A stretch of DNA of 64,000 bases from Paracoccus subflavus. GTDB lineage: Bacteria; Pseudomonadota; Alphaproteobacteria; Rhodobacterales; Rhodobacteraceae. Location of the stretch: assembly GCF_004310345.1 (NCBI RefSeq), contig NZ_SISK01000004.1, positions 220,405 to 284,404 of the forward strand. The letters run 5' to 3'. Below the pieces are notes generated by a model. The model worked only from the letters and a program-made list of their open reading frames with translations. It ran no database searches and had not been told where the DNA came from. Below are positions 51,780 through 60,505 of this stretch, one piece after another; positions within the stretch are counted from its first letter, which is position 1; the number at the start of each line of letters is the position of its first letter. The position numbers and the translations under genes are program-made.

Positions 51780-52210
51780 GGGTCAGTCCCTATAAATCTT
51801 TCTTGCACGCCAGCATGTTGACTGATTCATGCTGGTCATGAACCAGAGCAATACAAGATACTTCTGGCTGAGCGCGGAGCAGATGCGACGCATTCAGCCC
51901 TTCTTTCCCAAAGCGCGAGGGCGTGCCCGATCTGACGATTGCAAGGTGCTGAGCGGCATCATCTATGTCAAGCGAAACGGTCTTCGCTGGCAAGATGCGC
52001 CAGCGGTCTATGGCCCTTATAAGACCCTGTATAACCGGTTCGCCCGCTGGTCCCGGATGGGCATCTTCGCCAGAATATTTCAGGAGCTGGCGCAACCAGG
52101 CGCTCAAGGCGACACGCTGATGATGGACAGCACATTCCTGAAGGCGCACCGCACCGCGGCCAGTCTTCGAAAAAAGGGGATCGTACGCGCGCGATCGGAC
52201 GCACGAAAGG
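51780..52210 (+). mobile_element. Truncated IS5-family element (transposase N-terminal part)
   Basis: From ATG 51838 the frame reads FWLSAEQMRRIQPFFPKARG, VLSGIIYVKRNGLRWQDAP, YGPYKTLYNRFARWSRMGIF and STFLKAHRTAASL, the first half of an IS5-family (IS427-type) transposase. After a frame slip the nucleotides cgcgcgatcggacgcacgaaagg encode RAIGRTKG, the family's next motif; then likeness stops at about 52210. The catalytic DDE region beyond is lost, so it is dead. The start region sits in an 8-bp inverted repeat (51810-51817, 51828-51835). Confidence 0.85.
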
Positions 52211-52211
52211 C

Positions 52212-52247
52212 GCGGAGGGGACGGGCCTGGGGTCGAACCTTCTCTGG
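52212..52247 (+). repeat. ~36-base motif, copy 2
   Basis: Matches 50389-50424 in the same orientation. It starts exactly at the truncation point of the IS5-family transposase, so it may be the edge of another element that landed there, or a recombination joint. Confidence 0.65.
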
Positions 52248-52354
52248 CGAGTTGCCTCTCCACGCGGATGACGATGCACACAGGTCTGCTTGCACGCGCG
52301 CCACCGGCTGCCAGCGGGATATCTTTCCAGGCTGGGCCGACTGGTTGGCATATT

Positions 52355-53797
52355 TCAGAAACTCCCCAGCAACGTTCCCAGGGTGATCAGCACGATCAGC
52401 GCGAGGATCGGGACGGCCACGGCGACGACGGCGACATCAAGATAGGCCTCGCGGTGCGTCAGGCCGCAGATTGCTAGAAGCGTGATGACGGCACCGTTAT
52501 GGGGCAATGCGTCGAGCCCGCCGGTGGCCACCGCGGTCACCCGGTGCATCAGCTCCGGCGAGATACCCGCGGCCTGGGCCATCTCCAGATAGACGCCGCC
52601 GAGCGTGGTGAGCGCGATGCTCATGCCTCCGGACGCCGAGCCGGTCATCCCGGCCAGAAGGTTGACCGAGATCGCCAGCGAGATCAGGGGATTGTCGCCG
52701 CCGATCCCGATCACCGAATCACGGATCAGCGCGAAGGCCGACAGCGAGGCGATGACGGAGCCGAACCCGACAAGGCTCGCGGTATTGAAGATCGGCAGCA
52801 GCGAGGCGTGGGCCCCGGCATCCAGCGAGGCGGTCAGCCTCGGTAGGCGCGACCAGTTCACGGCGATCATGAGCACGATTGAAATGACCAGCGCGGCGAT
52901 TATGGACCAGATGCCGCGCACCGCATCGATGGTCACCGAGCCATATTCGGGCGCGGCAAGATAGTCGGTGTCCATGGCCGGGATGACGAGGGCGGTAAAG
53001 GTGAGGTTGATGGCGATCACCGTGACGAGCGGCAGTGCCGCCAACATGAGGGCCGGCGGCGCGGCCGGACGCGCCCCGGCCGGGAGTTCGCCAATGTCGA
53101 AGCCTTCGCCCGCGGCGCGCTCGCGCAAGGCCCTGTCAGTGCGCCGTTCAGCGTCGGGGTGGTCGCCGTAGCCTTCGGAGGTGGCCCGCGCCCGTCGCTC
53201 CAACCACAGTTGGCCAAGCGCAAACATAATCAACGCCGTCAGGATGCCGAGCCCCGGCGCGGCAAAGGGCGACGTGCCGAAATAAGGCATCGGGATCGCG
53301 TTCTGGATCGCCGGCGTGCCGGGCAGCGCGGTCATGGTGAAGGTGAAGGCGCCAAGAGCGATGGTGCCCGGTATCAGCCGCTTGGGGAGATTGGCGCGGC
53401 GAAAGACTGCTGCAGCGATCGGAAACACGGCGAACGCGACCACGAACAGCGATACCCCGCCATAGGTCATCGCCGCGCATGACAGCACCACCGCCAATAT
53501 GGCGCGGTCGCTGCCAAGCCTCCGGATCGTGGCGTTGGCCAGAACCTCGGCACTGCCGGTATCCTCCATCAGCTTGCCGAAGATGGCCCCGAGCAGGAAG
53601 ACCGGGAAGTACTGGACGATGAAATCACCCGTCGCCACCATGAAGATCTGAGTGTAACTGGCAAGCAGCGGCCGTTCAAACGAGGCGAGCACGGTGAGCA
53701 GGGCGAGACCCGGCGCCAGGATCAGCAAGGTGACGCCACGGTAAGCGAGATACATGAGCCCGCCGAGCGCAGCAACGACGACCAGGATGCCATACAT
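52355..53797 (-). CDS. GntP-family permease
   Basis: A 480-residue inner-membrane transporter with about twelve helices of the GntP/CitMHS-like type, which brings in gluconate or other organic acids with H+. Recognisable stretches are YFPVFLLGAIFGKLMEDTGSA, AMTYGGVSLFVVAFAVFPIA, ALPGTPAIQNAIPMPYFGT and NLLAGMTGSASGGMSIAL, VATGGLDALPHNGAV. A cytoplasmic loop at about 205-245 is unusually long and charged. The substrate is unknown; gntK is nearby but not adjacent. Confidence 0.88.
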   Translation of the reverse strand: MYGILVVVAALGGLMYLAYRGVTLLILAPGLALLTVLASFERPLLASYTQIFMVATGDFIVQYFPVFLLGAIFGKLMEDTGSAEVLANATIRRLGSDRAILAVVLSCAAMTYGGVSLFVVAFAVFPIAAAVFRRANLPKRLIPGTIALGAFTFTMTALPGTPAIQNAIPMPYFGTSPFAAPGLGILTALIMFALGQLWLERRARATSEGYGDHPDAERRTDRALRERAAGEGFDIGELPAGARPAAPPALMLAALPLVTVIAINLTFTALVIPAMDTDYLAAPEYGSVTIDAVRGIWSIIAALVISIVLMIAVNWSRLPRLTASLDAGAHASLLPIFNTASLVGFGSVIASLSAFALIRDSVIGIGGDNPLISLAISVNLLAGMTGSASGGMSIALTTLGGVYLEMAQAAGISPELMHRVTAVATGGLDALPHNGAVITLLAICGLTHREAYLDVAVVAVAVPILALIVLITLGTLLGSF

Positions 53798-53803
53798 TTG
53801 CGA

Positions 53804-54886
53804 CTACTCCGCTGACCGGTTGGCGCTCGACTTGTTGGACCTCTGCATCGGCCGCAGCGAGTCGACGAACAGCGCGTCGAGGTCGAACGTGGAGCGCACG
53901 CCGAGGTCACCAAAGTTCGCCTCTAGCCAATGGTGCGCCCAACCCCGGCCGCGCTGTTGCAGGTGGCTGAGGAATGTCCATTCGGCGTTGAGCTTGCTGG
54001 AGGCGTCCAGGTCCTGCAGCTCCTCATCAGCATGGATCAGATGGACCCGCATGTCGCGGTAGCGTTCCGTCTCAAGCCCCTCCGCCTCAATAAGTTTGTG
54101 CAGCAGCTGGATCGCCCGAAGGTCCTTTATGAGGCTGGAATTGAAGCTGATCTCGTTCACCCGGTTGAGGATCTCACGCCCCGTTCGCGGCAGTTTGCTG
54201 CGAGTCATAGGATTGATCTGGACGATCACCATGTCACGACAGTCGGTCTCGTCGACTAGGCGGTGAAGCGCTGGATTGCCGATATAGCCACCGTCCCAAT
54301 AGGCTTCGCCATCGATCTCCACCGCCTGGTACACCGATGGCAGACAGGCCGAGGCCATGATCGTTTCCACCGACAGATGCGGCTGGGTAAAGACGCGCGC
54401 CTGGCCGGTGCGCACATTGGTAGCGGTGACAAAGATCTTCGGCATCGCGCAGGCATTGACCCGATCGAAGTCGACCGTGCTGGCTACGAGGTCGCGCAAC
54501 GGATTGATGTCGAGCGGATTGAGCTCATAGGGAGAGAACTGCCGTGACAGGTTGTCGAAGAATTGGTAGCCGGGCGACTTGTCGAGGTTGAAGTTGCCGG
54601 TGAGCCTGTTCCACCAGCTGCGCTGCACCGGCGAAAAGCGCGCTGCAACGCTCACGGCCCGCCAGAAGGCGGCGAGCGCCTCGCGCGCTCCCTCCCGGCC
54701 ACGCTCTTGAAATCCTTGCGCAAGCACCACGGCATTCATTGCCCCAGCGCTGGTCCCGCTGATGCCGGCGATCTCCAGCCGTTCGTCTTCCAGGATGCGG
54801 TCGAGCACACCCCAAGTCAGCGCCCCGTGGGACCCGCCGCCCTGAAGCGCCAGATCGATCGTCTTTTTGGGCTGTTGCTGGACCAT
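53804..54886 (-). CDS. Patatin-like phospholipase family protein
   Basis: A 360-residue serine lipase-type protein. Oxyanion loop ALQGGGSHGALTWGVLD, nucleophile elbow GISGTSAGAMNAVVLA and the catalytic aspartate in YWDGGYIGNPAL are all present, so it should be active. No signal peptide. Such proteins act on phospholipids or on stored polyhydroxyalkanoate-linked lipids; the target is unclear. ATG 54886 follows GGAGGG. It lies 6 bases upstream of the GntP gene, likely in one operon. Confidence 0.9.
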   Translation of the reverse strand: MVQQQPKKTIDLALQGGGSHGALTWGVLDRILEDERLEIAGISGTSAGAMNAVVLAQGFQERGREGAREALAAFWRAVSVAARFSPVQRSWWNRLTGNFNLDKSPGYQFFDNLSRQFSPYELNPLDINPLRDLVASTVDFDRVNACAMPKIFVTATNVRTGQARVFTQPHLSVETIMASACLPSVYQAVEIDGEAYWDGGYIGNPALHRLVDETDCRDMVIVQINPMTRSKLPRTGREILNRVNEISFNSSLIKDLRAIQLLHKLIEAEGLETERYRDMRVHLIHADEELQDLDASSKLNAEWTFLSHLQQRGRGWAHHWLEANFGDLGVRSTFDLDALFVDSLRPMQRSNKSSANRSAE

Positions 54887-54934
54887 ATCGCCCTCCACAC
54901 ATGCGCTTCCCGCGTCTACGCCGCGGCACGACTC

Positions 54935-56191
54935 TCAGGCCGCCATCATGATGCGGATGGCGGCTGCAAACCACCACCCCGCCCAGACAGCGGCGGCGGT
55001 CAACAGGAGGCCGGTGGCAACCGCCCAGCCGAACGCCGTCGCCCCTCCGCGAAGGGCCAGGACGATCCGCACACCGGCATTCACGCTGATCGCTGCTGCC
55101 AGCGGCACGACCGCCTCGGATGCCGGCAACTGCCCGGCAACAACAAGCGAGGCAAGCGCAACGGCAGCGGATCCCGTGCTCACCAGCCCCGCGAGCGCCG
55201 CCGACACCAGGACGGCCTCGCTTCCGAAACGGTCGTTCAGGACAGCGGAGACGACGATGACCGTCGCCACGATCGTCGCAAAGCTCAATGCGCCCTGGAC
55301 GCTGAAAATCCGGCTGGGAAGTTCGAGCCCATCGGGCTCTGCGCCGCCGCCGCGCGATCCGATGCGTGCAAGCAGGATCCCATAGAGGAAGGCCACGCCC
55401 GAAGGGATGATCAGGATCGGGGCTGCAAGTGTGAACATCGAGGAGCTGAGGAACAGCAGTACGATGCCGGTTTGCGCGAGCGACGAAACCGAGGAGAACG
55501 TGACACCAGCAGCAGCGGGATAGGCCTCGAACGGCCGATCCTGCACCTTCTTCAACATGGCCGCCACGGTGGCGGTGCTCGACACGAACCCCGAGAGGAA
55601 ACCGCTCAGCGGCAGCCCCAGCCGTGAACCGAAGACCCGCGTGCAGACGTGGCCGACAGCGCCGATCGCCATGACGAGAATGACGATCACGAACAGGTTT
55701 TGCGGATTGATCGCCCCGCCCGGACCCAAGTCTTCGTTGGGCAGGATCGGCAGGATCAGTAGCGCCGAGACGCCGAGGATGAGGCCGTCGCGGATCTCGA
55801 AGTCGTTTAGCACCGAGCGACTGAACTCGCGCAGCACTGTGCGCGCGGCCAGGAGCGCCGCGACCAGAACCCCGGATGCCGCCGCGAGGAACGTGTGCTC
55901 GATCGACAGTGCGCCCAGCACGACCACGATCAGCAGCGCAAGGCTGGTCGTCAGGCCCGCCTGACGATCCGGCTGAGACAGATGCGTCACCATGCGCAGG
56001 CCGCCGATGACGGCGACGGCGACGGCGAGCATCGGCCATCCACCGGCAATCTGACTCAGCGCCCCGGTCAGCGAGGCGAGCGCAAAGGTGCGCACCCCTG
56101 CCTGGGCGGGGCCTCCGGTCGTTCCCGCATTCCGCTCGCGTTCGATCCCGATCAAAAGGCCGATGCCCAAGGCCTCGAGCAGCAATAACAC
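54935..56191 (-). CDS. MgtC/SapB and DUF4010 domain membrane protein
   Basis: A membrane protein of about 418 residues with twelve or so helices. The N-terminal MgtC/SapB part has LGIGLLIGIERERN and VRTFALASLTGALSQ; the rest is a DUF4010 domain (LSGFLSGFVSSTATVAAML; GLVSTGSAAVALASLV). Relatives affect Mg2+ homeostasis and acid survival, but the transport function is unproven. The start is unsure: GTG 56191 gives the normal N-terminus; TTG 56206 or 56236 would add residues. Same strand as the patatin gene, 48 bases ahead of it. Confidence 0.86.
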   Translation of the reverse strand: MLLLLEALGIGLLIGIERERNAGTTGGPAQAGVRTFALASLTGALSQIAGGWPMLAVAVAVIGGLRMVTHLSQPDRQAGLTTSLALLIVVVLGALSIEHTFLAAASGVLVAALLAARTVLREFSRSVLNDFEIRDGLILGVSALLILPILPNEDLGPGGAINPQNLFVIVILVMAIGAVGHVCTRVFGSRLGLPLSGFLSGFVSSTATVAAMLKKVQDRPFEAYPAAAGVTFSSVSSLAQTGIVLLFLSSSMFTLAAPILIIPSGVAFLYGILLARIGSRGGGAEPDGLELPSRIFSVQGALSFATIVATVIVVSAVLNDRFGSEAVLVSAALAGLVSTGSAAVALASLVVAGQLPASEAVVPLAAAISVNAGVRIVLALRGGATAFGWAVATGLLLTAAAVWAGWWFAAAIRIMMAA

Positions 56192-56699
56192 TTGAGAGGT
56201 TTCCAAGACTATTTTACCATTCTTTGTTGCATCCAACGAACGAATGACCGGACAGTAGGCGGTTTGGCGGCTGCCGTTGCAGTCAGGCCCACCTTGTGCT
56301 TTGCGCAGTGCCGTATCGCAACGGATTTCGAGCTATGGCTGAATCTGGGTGACGCGGCTCGGTCACCAGCGAGGCTGGCTTGTCGCTCGCCCGGATCGCG
56401 GCCCGGATCTTCGGCGTGGTCGTCCCCTGCTCGTGAAGCGAGATCAGCATTCCCAGCCCTCGTCCGTTTGGTGGGGAAACAGTCCAATGGATTGTCTTCC
56501 TTCTTGTCCGCCGCACCCCCCGCAGGATCGATTTTGCCTTGAACAGGGCAATCCAGCGAGAGTCTATGTCCTCATCCGGGATGGAACGCCTGGGGCACCA
56601 GTAAGCCCTATCATTCGGCCAACAACTACAGTAAACAAAATCCACGCATCATGATTTGGCGGCCGTGAGCCAGTTAGATGAGATAGTGGGGATTAGAGC
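56192..56699. other. Gene-poor interval between the MgtC-like gene and the antiporter operon
   Basis: About 500 bases with no complete gene. It holds an IS-like fragment on the minus strand (56364-56450) and an AT-richer stretch (56620-56660) that could carry the promoter of the antiporter operon, though no clear -35/-10 pair was found. Confidence 0.6.
56364..56450 (-). mobile_element. Fragment resembling an IS481-type transposase N-terminus
   Basis: The minus strand reads MLISLHEQGTTTPKIRAA followed by IRASDKPAS, like the helix-turn-helix start of some IS481-family transposases (GTTTPKIRAAIQASDEPAS from memory). Likeness ends after about 29 residues and no catalytic domain follows. A decayed remnant; family assignment is tentative. 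Confidence 0.45.
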
Positions 56700-57212
56700 A
56701 TGAAAATGCTTGCGACATCAGTGCGCCTCGTGGCCTTCTCAACGTTCTGGCTAGCGCTGACAGGGGGCGCAATGGATGCGCTGTACTACGGGGCGCCAGC
56801 GGTCCTGCTGACAACCTCAATCAGCCTTGCGCTTTACCCGGCGACACAACCGGGGATTCGGCTGTGGTGGGCGGTCCTGTACGTGCCGCACCTCCTGCTC
56901 CGCGGCTTCTTAGGTGGTCTGGACGTCGCGCGGCGAGTGCTCGACCCACGTCTGCCCGTCCGGCCCGGCTGGCGCCGGGTGCCGCTCTTGACGAATATCG
57001 CTGAGGTGAATGCCGTCCTTGGCGGGGTCGTCAGCGTTCTGCCTGGCTCATTGGCCGCAGGGATCCGCAATGGCGCGTTGGAGGTTCACATGCTTGACAC
57101 CGAAGATTTCAACCTGCGCAGCCTTCAGGCAGAAGAACGCCGCGTGCTACGCTTGTTTGGTATGCCTGTCGTTACCCCTCGCTACGCAGGAGAAAATCGT
57201 GGACGCAGCTGA
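56700..57212 (+). CDS. mrpE: Mrp-type cation/proton antiporter subunit E (MrpE/MnhE, MbhA-like)
   Basis: Small membrane subunit, 170 residues, with two or three N-terminal helices and a soluble C-terminal part. The pattern VLYVPHLLLRGFLGGLDVARRVLDP and the terminal ALEVHMLDTEDF fit MnhE. First gene of an eight-gene run in which every junction overlaps or nearly so. ATG 56700 has GGGGATTAGAGC ahead. It overlaps mrpF by 14 bases. Confidence 0.9.
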   Translation: MKMLATSVRLVAFSTFWLALTGGAMDALYYGAPAVLLTTSISLALYPATQPGIRLWWAVLYVPHLLLRGFLGGLDVARRVLDPRLPVRPGWRRVPLLTNIAEVNAVLGGVVSVLPGSLAAGIRNGALEVHMLDTEDFNLRSLQAEERRVLRLFGMPVVTPRYAGENRGRS

Positions 57213-57486
57213 CCATTTCATGGTCGCCGCCGTCGTTCTTCTGCTCACGCTGGCGCTGGCGCTTTTTCGTGCCTGGTTCGGGCCACGGGCGATCGACCAC
57301 GTAATGGCAGCGCAACTCGTCGCGACCAGCGGGGTCGGCGTGGCGCTGACGCTGGGCGCGGCCAGGGACGACGCTTCGATGCTGGATGCGGCCTTGGTTG
57401 GCACAGTGCTGGCCTCGGTGGCAATTCTCGCTTTTGTGCGGGACGGCCAGAGTGATGCGGACGAGCCCGGAGACCCAAAGCCATGA
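57199..57486 (+). CDS. mrpF: Mrp-type antiporter subunit F (MrpF/MnhF, MbhB-like)
   Basis: A 95-residue protein with three helices and the family pattern RAWFGPRAIDHVMAAQL in the first loop, then VALVGTVLASVAILAFV. Start GTG 57199 has CAGGAGA five bases ahead. Overlaps mrpE and mrpG. Confidence 0.9.
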   Translation: MDAADHFMVAAVVLLLTLALALFRAWFGPRAIDHVMAAQLVATSGVGVALTLGAARDDASMLDAALVGTVLASVAILAFVRDGQSDADEPGDPKP

Positions 57487-57782
57487 CATTGGCCGATTAC
57501 CTGGTCCCTGCGCTTCTTTACATCGGTGTCTTTTTCTATGCGGCCGGATCGTTGGGGCTGCTCAGGTTTCAAGATGCCGAGTTAAGGCTGCACGCGCTTA
57601 CCAAGGCCGACAACGTCGGTCTGGGCTTCGTGGCGCTTGCCGCCGCGTTGCACTGGGGTTCGGTGGCTGTCGCTTTCAAGATCGCCGCCGTCTGGCTGTT
57701 CGCGCTCATGGCCGCCGGAGCGACCGCACAACTGATGGCGCGCCGCGCGAAGACTGCGGCCGAGCGGGGCACGGACCGATGA
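57483..57782 (+). CDS. mrpG: Mrp-type antiporter subunit G (MrpG/MnhG, MbhC-like)
   Basis: A 99-residue three-helix protein: YIGVFFYAAGSLGLLRFQDAE, HALTKADNVGLGFVAL (MnhG hallmark), and a third helix. Overlaps both neighbours by four bases. Confidence 0.92.
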   Translation: MTLADYLVPALLYIGVFFYAAGSLGLLRFQDAELRLHALTKADNVGLGFVALAAALHWGSVAVAFKIAAVWLFALMAAGATAQLMARRAKTAAERGTDR

Positions 57783-58723
57783 CGCTGGCATTCGACCTCA
57801 TCCTCTGCCTGATGATCGTCGGTACTGCAGCCGCAGCGCTTCTCACGCACAACGCGCTGGCGGCAATCGTTTTTTTCATCGTTTTCGGCAATCTGCTCGG
57901 ACTGGCATGGCTGGCTATGAACGCAGTCAATGTCGCCATGGCAGAGATCGCCATCGGCGCGGGCATCACCGGAGTTTTGCTGATACTGACGCGGCAACGG
58001 CTGATGGCGCTTGGTGACGATCTGATCAGCGCCGAGACGCCCGGCTGGCTACGTGCCGGCGCGGTGTTGGCCTGCACTGGTTTGACGGCGCTGGTTGGGT
58101 CCGCGGTCCTGAGTGTCGCGCCCGCAGACGACTTGGGCGGGCCAATCGCCGCGCTGCTGCCGGAGCTTGGCATCGAGAACCCGGTGACTGGCGTGCTTCT
58201 GGCCTTCCGGGCCTATGACACATTGCTGGAAACATTCGTCCTGCTGGGCGCGCTTGTCGCAGTCTGGTCGCTCGCCCCGGGAAATGCATGGCCGCGCCCG
58301 CCCGCGTCACTGAACCTGGCGGAAAGCGGGGGGGGAAGCGTCGCTCAGGCCTTCGGACGGTTGCTCTTGCCCTTGGCGCTGGTGATGGCGGCCTATCTGG
58401 TCTGGGCCGGGTCGGACTTTCCGGGTGGAGCGTTTCAGGCCGGAACCGTGCTTGCCGGCGGTCTGATCATCGCCGCGATCGGCGGAGCGGTCGCATGGCC
58501 GCGGGCCGACAACAGCATTCTCCGCGCGGTGCTTGTGCTTGGCCCGGGGGTCTTTCTCATCATCGGCCTGGCGGGAATCGCACTGGGCCGATTCCTGTTC
58601 TATCCGCCAGGCTTCGCGAAGGCCATGATCGTCGCGATCGAGTACAGCCTTGCGCTGTCGATCGGCGCGACCCTCGCGCTGCTACTGGCGGGTCGGTCGG
58701 TAGCGCCGGATCATAGGAGCTGA
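57779..58723 (+). CDS. MrpB fused to MrpA C-terminal modules (MbhD + MbhE + MbhF-like)
   Basis: A 314-residue membrane protein with three parts. Residues ~1-80 are a DUF4040/MbhD domain (FGNLLGLAWLAMNAVNVAMAE and IAIGAGITGVLLI). Residues ~85-165 resemble MbhE (LLAFRAYDTLLETFVLLGALVAVW). Residues ~185-310 are an MnhB domain (LVWAGSDFPGGAFQAGTVLAGG). MbhD and MbhE are normally the C-terminal part of MrpA, so here that part is joined to MrpB and detached from the NuoL-like half. Overlaps mrpG by four bases. Confidence 0.85.
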   Translation: MTLAFDLILCLMIVGTAAAALLTHNALAAIVFFIVFGNLLGLAWLAMNAVNVAMAEIAIGAGITGVLLILTRQRLMALGDDLISAETPGWLRAGAVLACTGLTALVGSAVLSVAPADDLGGPIAALLPELGIENPVTGVLLAFRAYDTLLETFVLLGALVAVWSLAPGNAWPRPPASLNLAESGGGSVAQAFGRLLLPLALVMAAYLVWAGSDFPGGAFQAGTVLAGGLIIAAIGGAVAWPRADNSILRAVLVLGPGVFLIIGLAGIALGRFLFYPPGFAKAMIVAIEYSLALSIGATLALLLAGRSVAPDHRS

Positions 58724-58730
58724 CTACTGC

Positions 58731-59051
58731 ATGCCAACGTTAATGCATCTTTACCCGCTAACAGGGGCGGCATTGGTGGGGCTCGGCCTCTACGGCATCG
58801 TGACCCTGCGTCATCCGTTGCGTCAGCTTCTGGCCGTCAATGTGGTTGGTGCCGGTATCTTCCTGATCCTCGGTGGACTCGGGCGCGGCACCGCTTCGAC
58901 CGATCCGTTCCCGCAGGCGCTGGTCATCACCGGCATCGTCGTCGCGGTGGCGCTCACCGCTTTCGGTGCTGCGTTGGTTGTGCGCGTGGCCGAGGAGGAG
59001 CGGGCACGAGATGACACCGCGGCGGTCGAAGCGACCGGCGACAGTGCATGA
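58731..59051 (+). CDS. mrpC: Mrp-type antiporter subunit C (NuoK-like, MbhG-like)
   Basis: A 106-residue three-helix NuoK-type protein: LVGLGLYGIVTLRHPLRQLLA, VNVVGAGIFLILGGL, and ALVITGIVVAVALTAFGAAL, followed by a charged tail. Overlaps mrpD by four bases. Confidence 0.9.
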   Translation: MPTLMHLYPLTGAALVGLGLYGIVTLRHPLRQLLAVNVVGAGIFLILGGLGRGTASTDPFPQALVITGIVVAVALTAFGAALVVRVAEEERARDDTAAVEATGDSA

Positions 59052-60505
59052 GCCCGCTTGACCTGCTTGTCGCAGTGCCCCTCGCTCTGATGATCGCGGC
59101 GGTGCTGCTTGGGAGCCGGGGACGCTTATTGCTACTGGCGGCAATTCCGGTCATGGCGGGTCTGACGGTGTGGCTGCTGCTACTGCCAGAGGGTACCGCC
59201 CATATAGTGGGTGACTGGAACCTGCCGCTGGGAATCCTGTTGCGTGCGGATGGGGTGGCACAGCTTTTGGTGGCAGCCACGTCAGCCTGCGCTTCGATCA
59301 TTGGACTGTACGCGCTGCGCGAATTCGCGCCCGGGCCGAGCGGGTCGGAGACCGCCCACGGCTATGCCTTCTGGCCGCTCTTCTACCTGTTGTGGGGCGG
59401 AGCAAATGCTGGATTCCTGACCACCGATCTCTTCAATCTTTATGTCGCGCTGGAAATGGTCAGCCTTGCCGCGGTGGCGATGGCGGCGATGGGCTCGCTG
59501 CGCGCCGCGCTGCAGTACTTCGTGGTCGCGCTGGTCGGATCGCTGGCCTACCTGCTAGGCGTCGCGCTTCTGTTTGCCAATTACGCGACAGTGGACATCA
59601 CACTGCTGGCCGGGACAGCGAGGCCGGACCTTGCGACCAAGGTCGCACTGGCGGTGATGACGGCGGGACTGCTGATCAAGGCGGCGGTCTTTCCGCTGCA
59701 CGGCTGGCTGCCGCCAGCCCATGCCGCAGCACCCGCACCCGCCAGCGCCCTGCTCTCCGCGATTGTCGTCAAGGTAGGATTCGTGATCCTGCTGCGCCTT
59801 TGGTTCGAGGCCTTCCCGGCCATCGTAGCCCCTGCGGCACTCGATGTGCTTGGCTGGCTCGGTGCGCTGGCGGTACTTTACGGCTCGATCCAGGCGATCC
59901 GGCAGGAAACCCTGAAAGCCCTCGTGGCCTATTCGACCGTGGCGCAGATCGGCTATCTGCTGCTGGCTTTTCCGCTTGTCGTGACAGCGGCAGGGTCCGA
60001 CCGGGCTTGGGCCGGAATGACAATCCATGCGATAGCCCACATGCTTGCGAAGGCTGCGATGTTCCTCGCGGCCGGGCTTATGCTCAAGGCGGTGAACGGC
60101 CACCGCTTGGAGGACCTTAGTGGCCTTGTGCGGGTAATGCCGCTGACGGTGGCTGCCTTCGGGCTGGCCGCGATATCATTGATGGGCCTGCCGCCCTCGG
60201 CCGGCTTCATAGCGAAGTTCCTCCTGCTCGAGGCTGCGCTGGAGCAAGGCGCCGTGTTCCAGGCCGCCATCCTGCTCGTTGGCGGGTTGATGGCCGCAGT
60301 CTACCTGTTCAATCCGCTATCCAGGACCTTCGCCGGCAGAGACACACCGGTTACCGAGGCAAAGGACACGTTGCAAACCGCCGCTCCGCTGGCGCTGGGG
60401 CTTCTGGCAGTGTCGCTGGGGTTCGCCGGACAAGCGATGGTCGATATCTCTGCAGGGGTGTCCCAGGCAGGGCCTCCGGCGGCTGCGGTTGGGGAGGTCC
60501 CGTGA
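59048..60505 (+). CDS. mrpD: Mrp-type antiporter subunit D (MbhH-like, NuoL/M/N family)
   Basis: Ion-translocating subunit of 485 residues with about fourteen helices. Key residues are intact: TM5 glutamate E136 in DLFNLYVALEMVSL, TM7 lysine in LLIKAAVFPLHGWLP, TM8 histidine/lysine in HAIAHMLAKAAMF and a lysine in LKALVAYSTVAQIGYLLL. It fits MrpD best. It overlaps mrpC and the next subunit by four bases. Confidence 0.93.
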   Translation: MSPLDLLVAVPLALMIAAVLLGSRGRLLLLAAIPVMAGLTVWLLLLPEGTAHIVGDWNLPLGILLRADGVAQLLVAATSACASIIGLYALREFAPGPSGSETAHGYAFWPLFYLLWGGANAGFLTTDLFNLYVALEMVSLAAVAMAAMGSLRAALQYFVVALVGSLAYLLGVALLFANYATVDITLLAGTARPDLATKVALAVMTAGLLIKAAVFPLHGWLPPAHAAAPAPASALLSAIVVKVGFVILLRLWFEAFPAIVAPAALDVLGWLGALAVLYGSIQAIRQETLKALVAYSTVAQIGYLLLAFPLVVTAAGSDRAWAGMTIHAIAHMLAKAAMFLAAGLMLKAVNGHRLEDLSGLVRVMPLTVAAFGLAAISLMGLPPSAGFIAKFLLLEAALEQGAVFQAAILLVGGLMAAVYLFNPLSRTFAGRDTPVTEAKDTLQTAAPLALGLLAVSLGFAGQAMVDISAGVSQAGPPAAAVGEVP

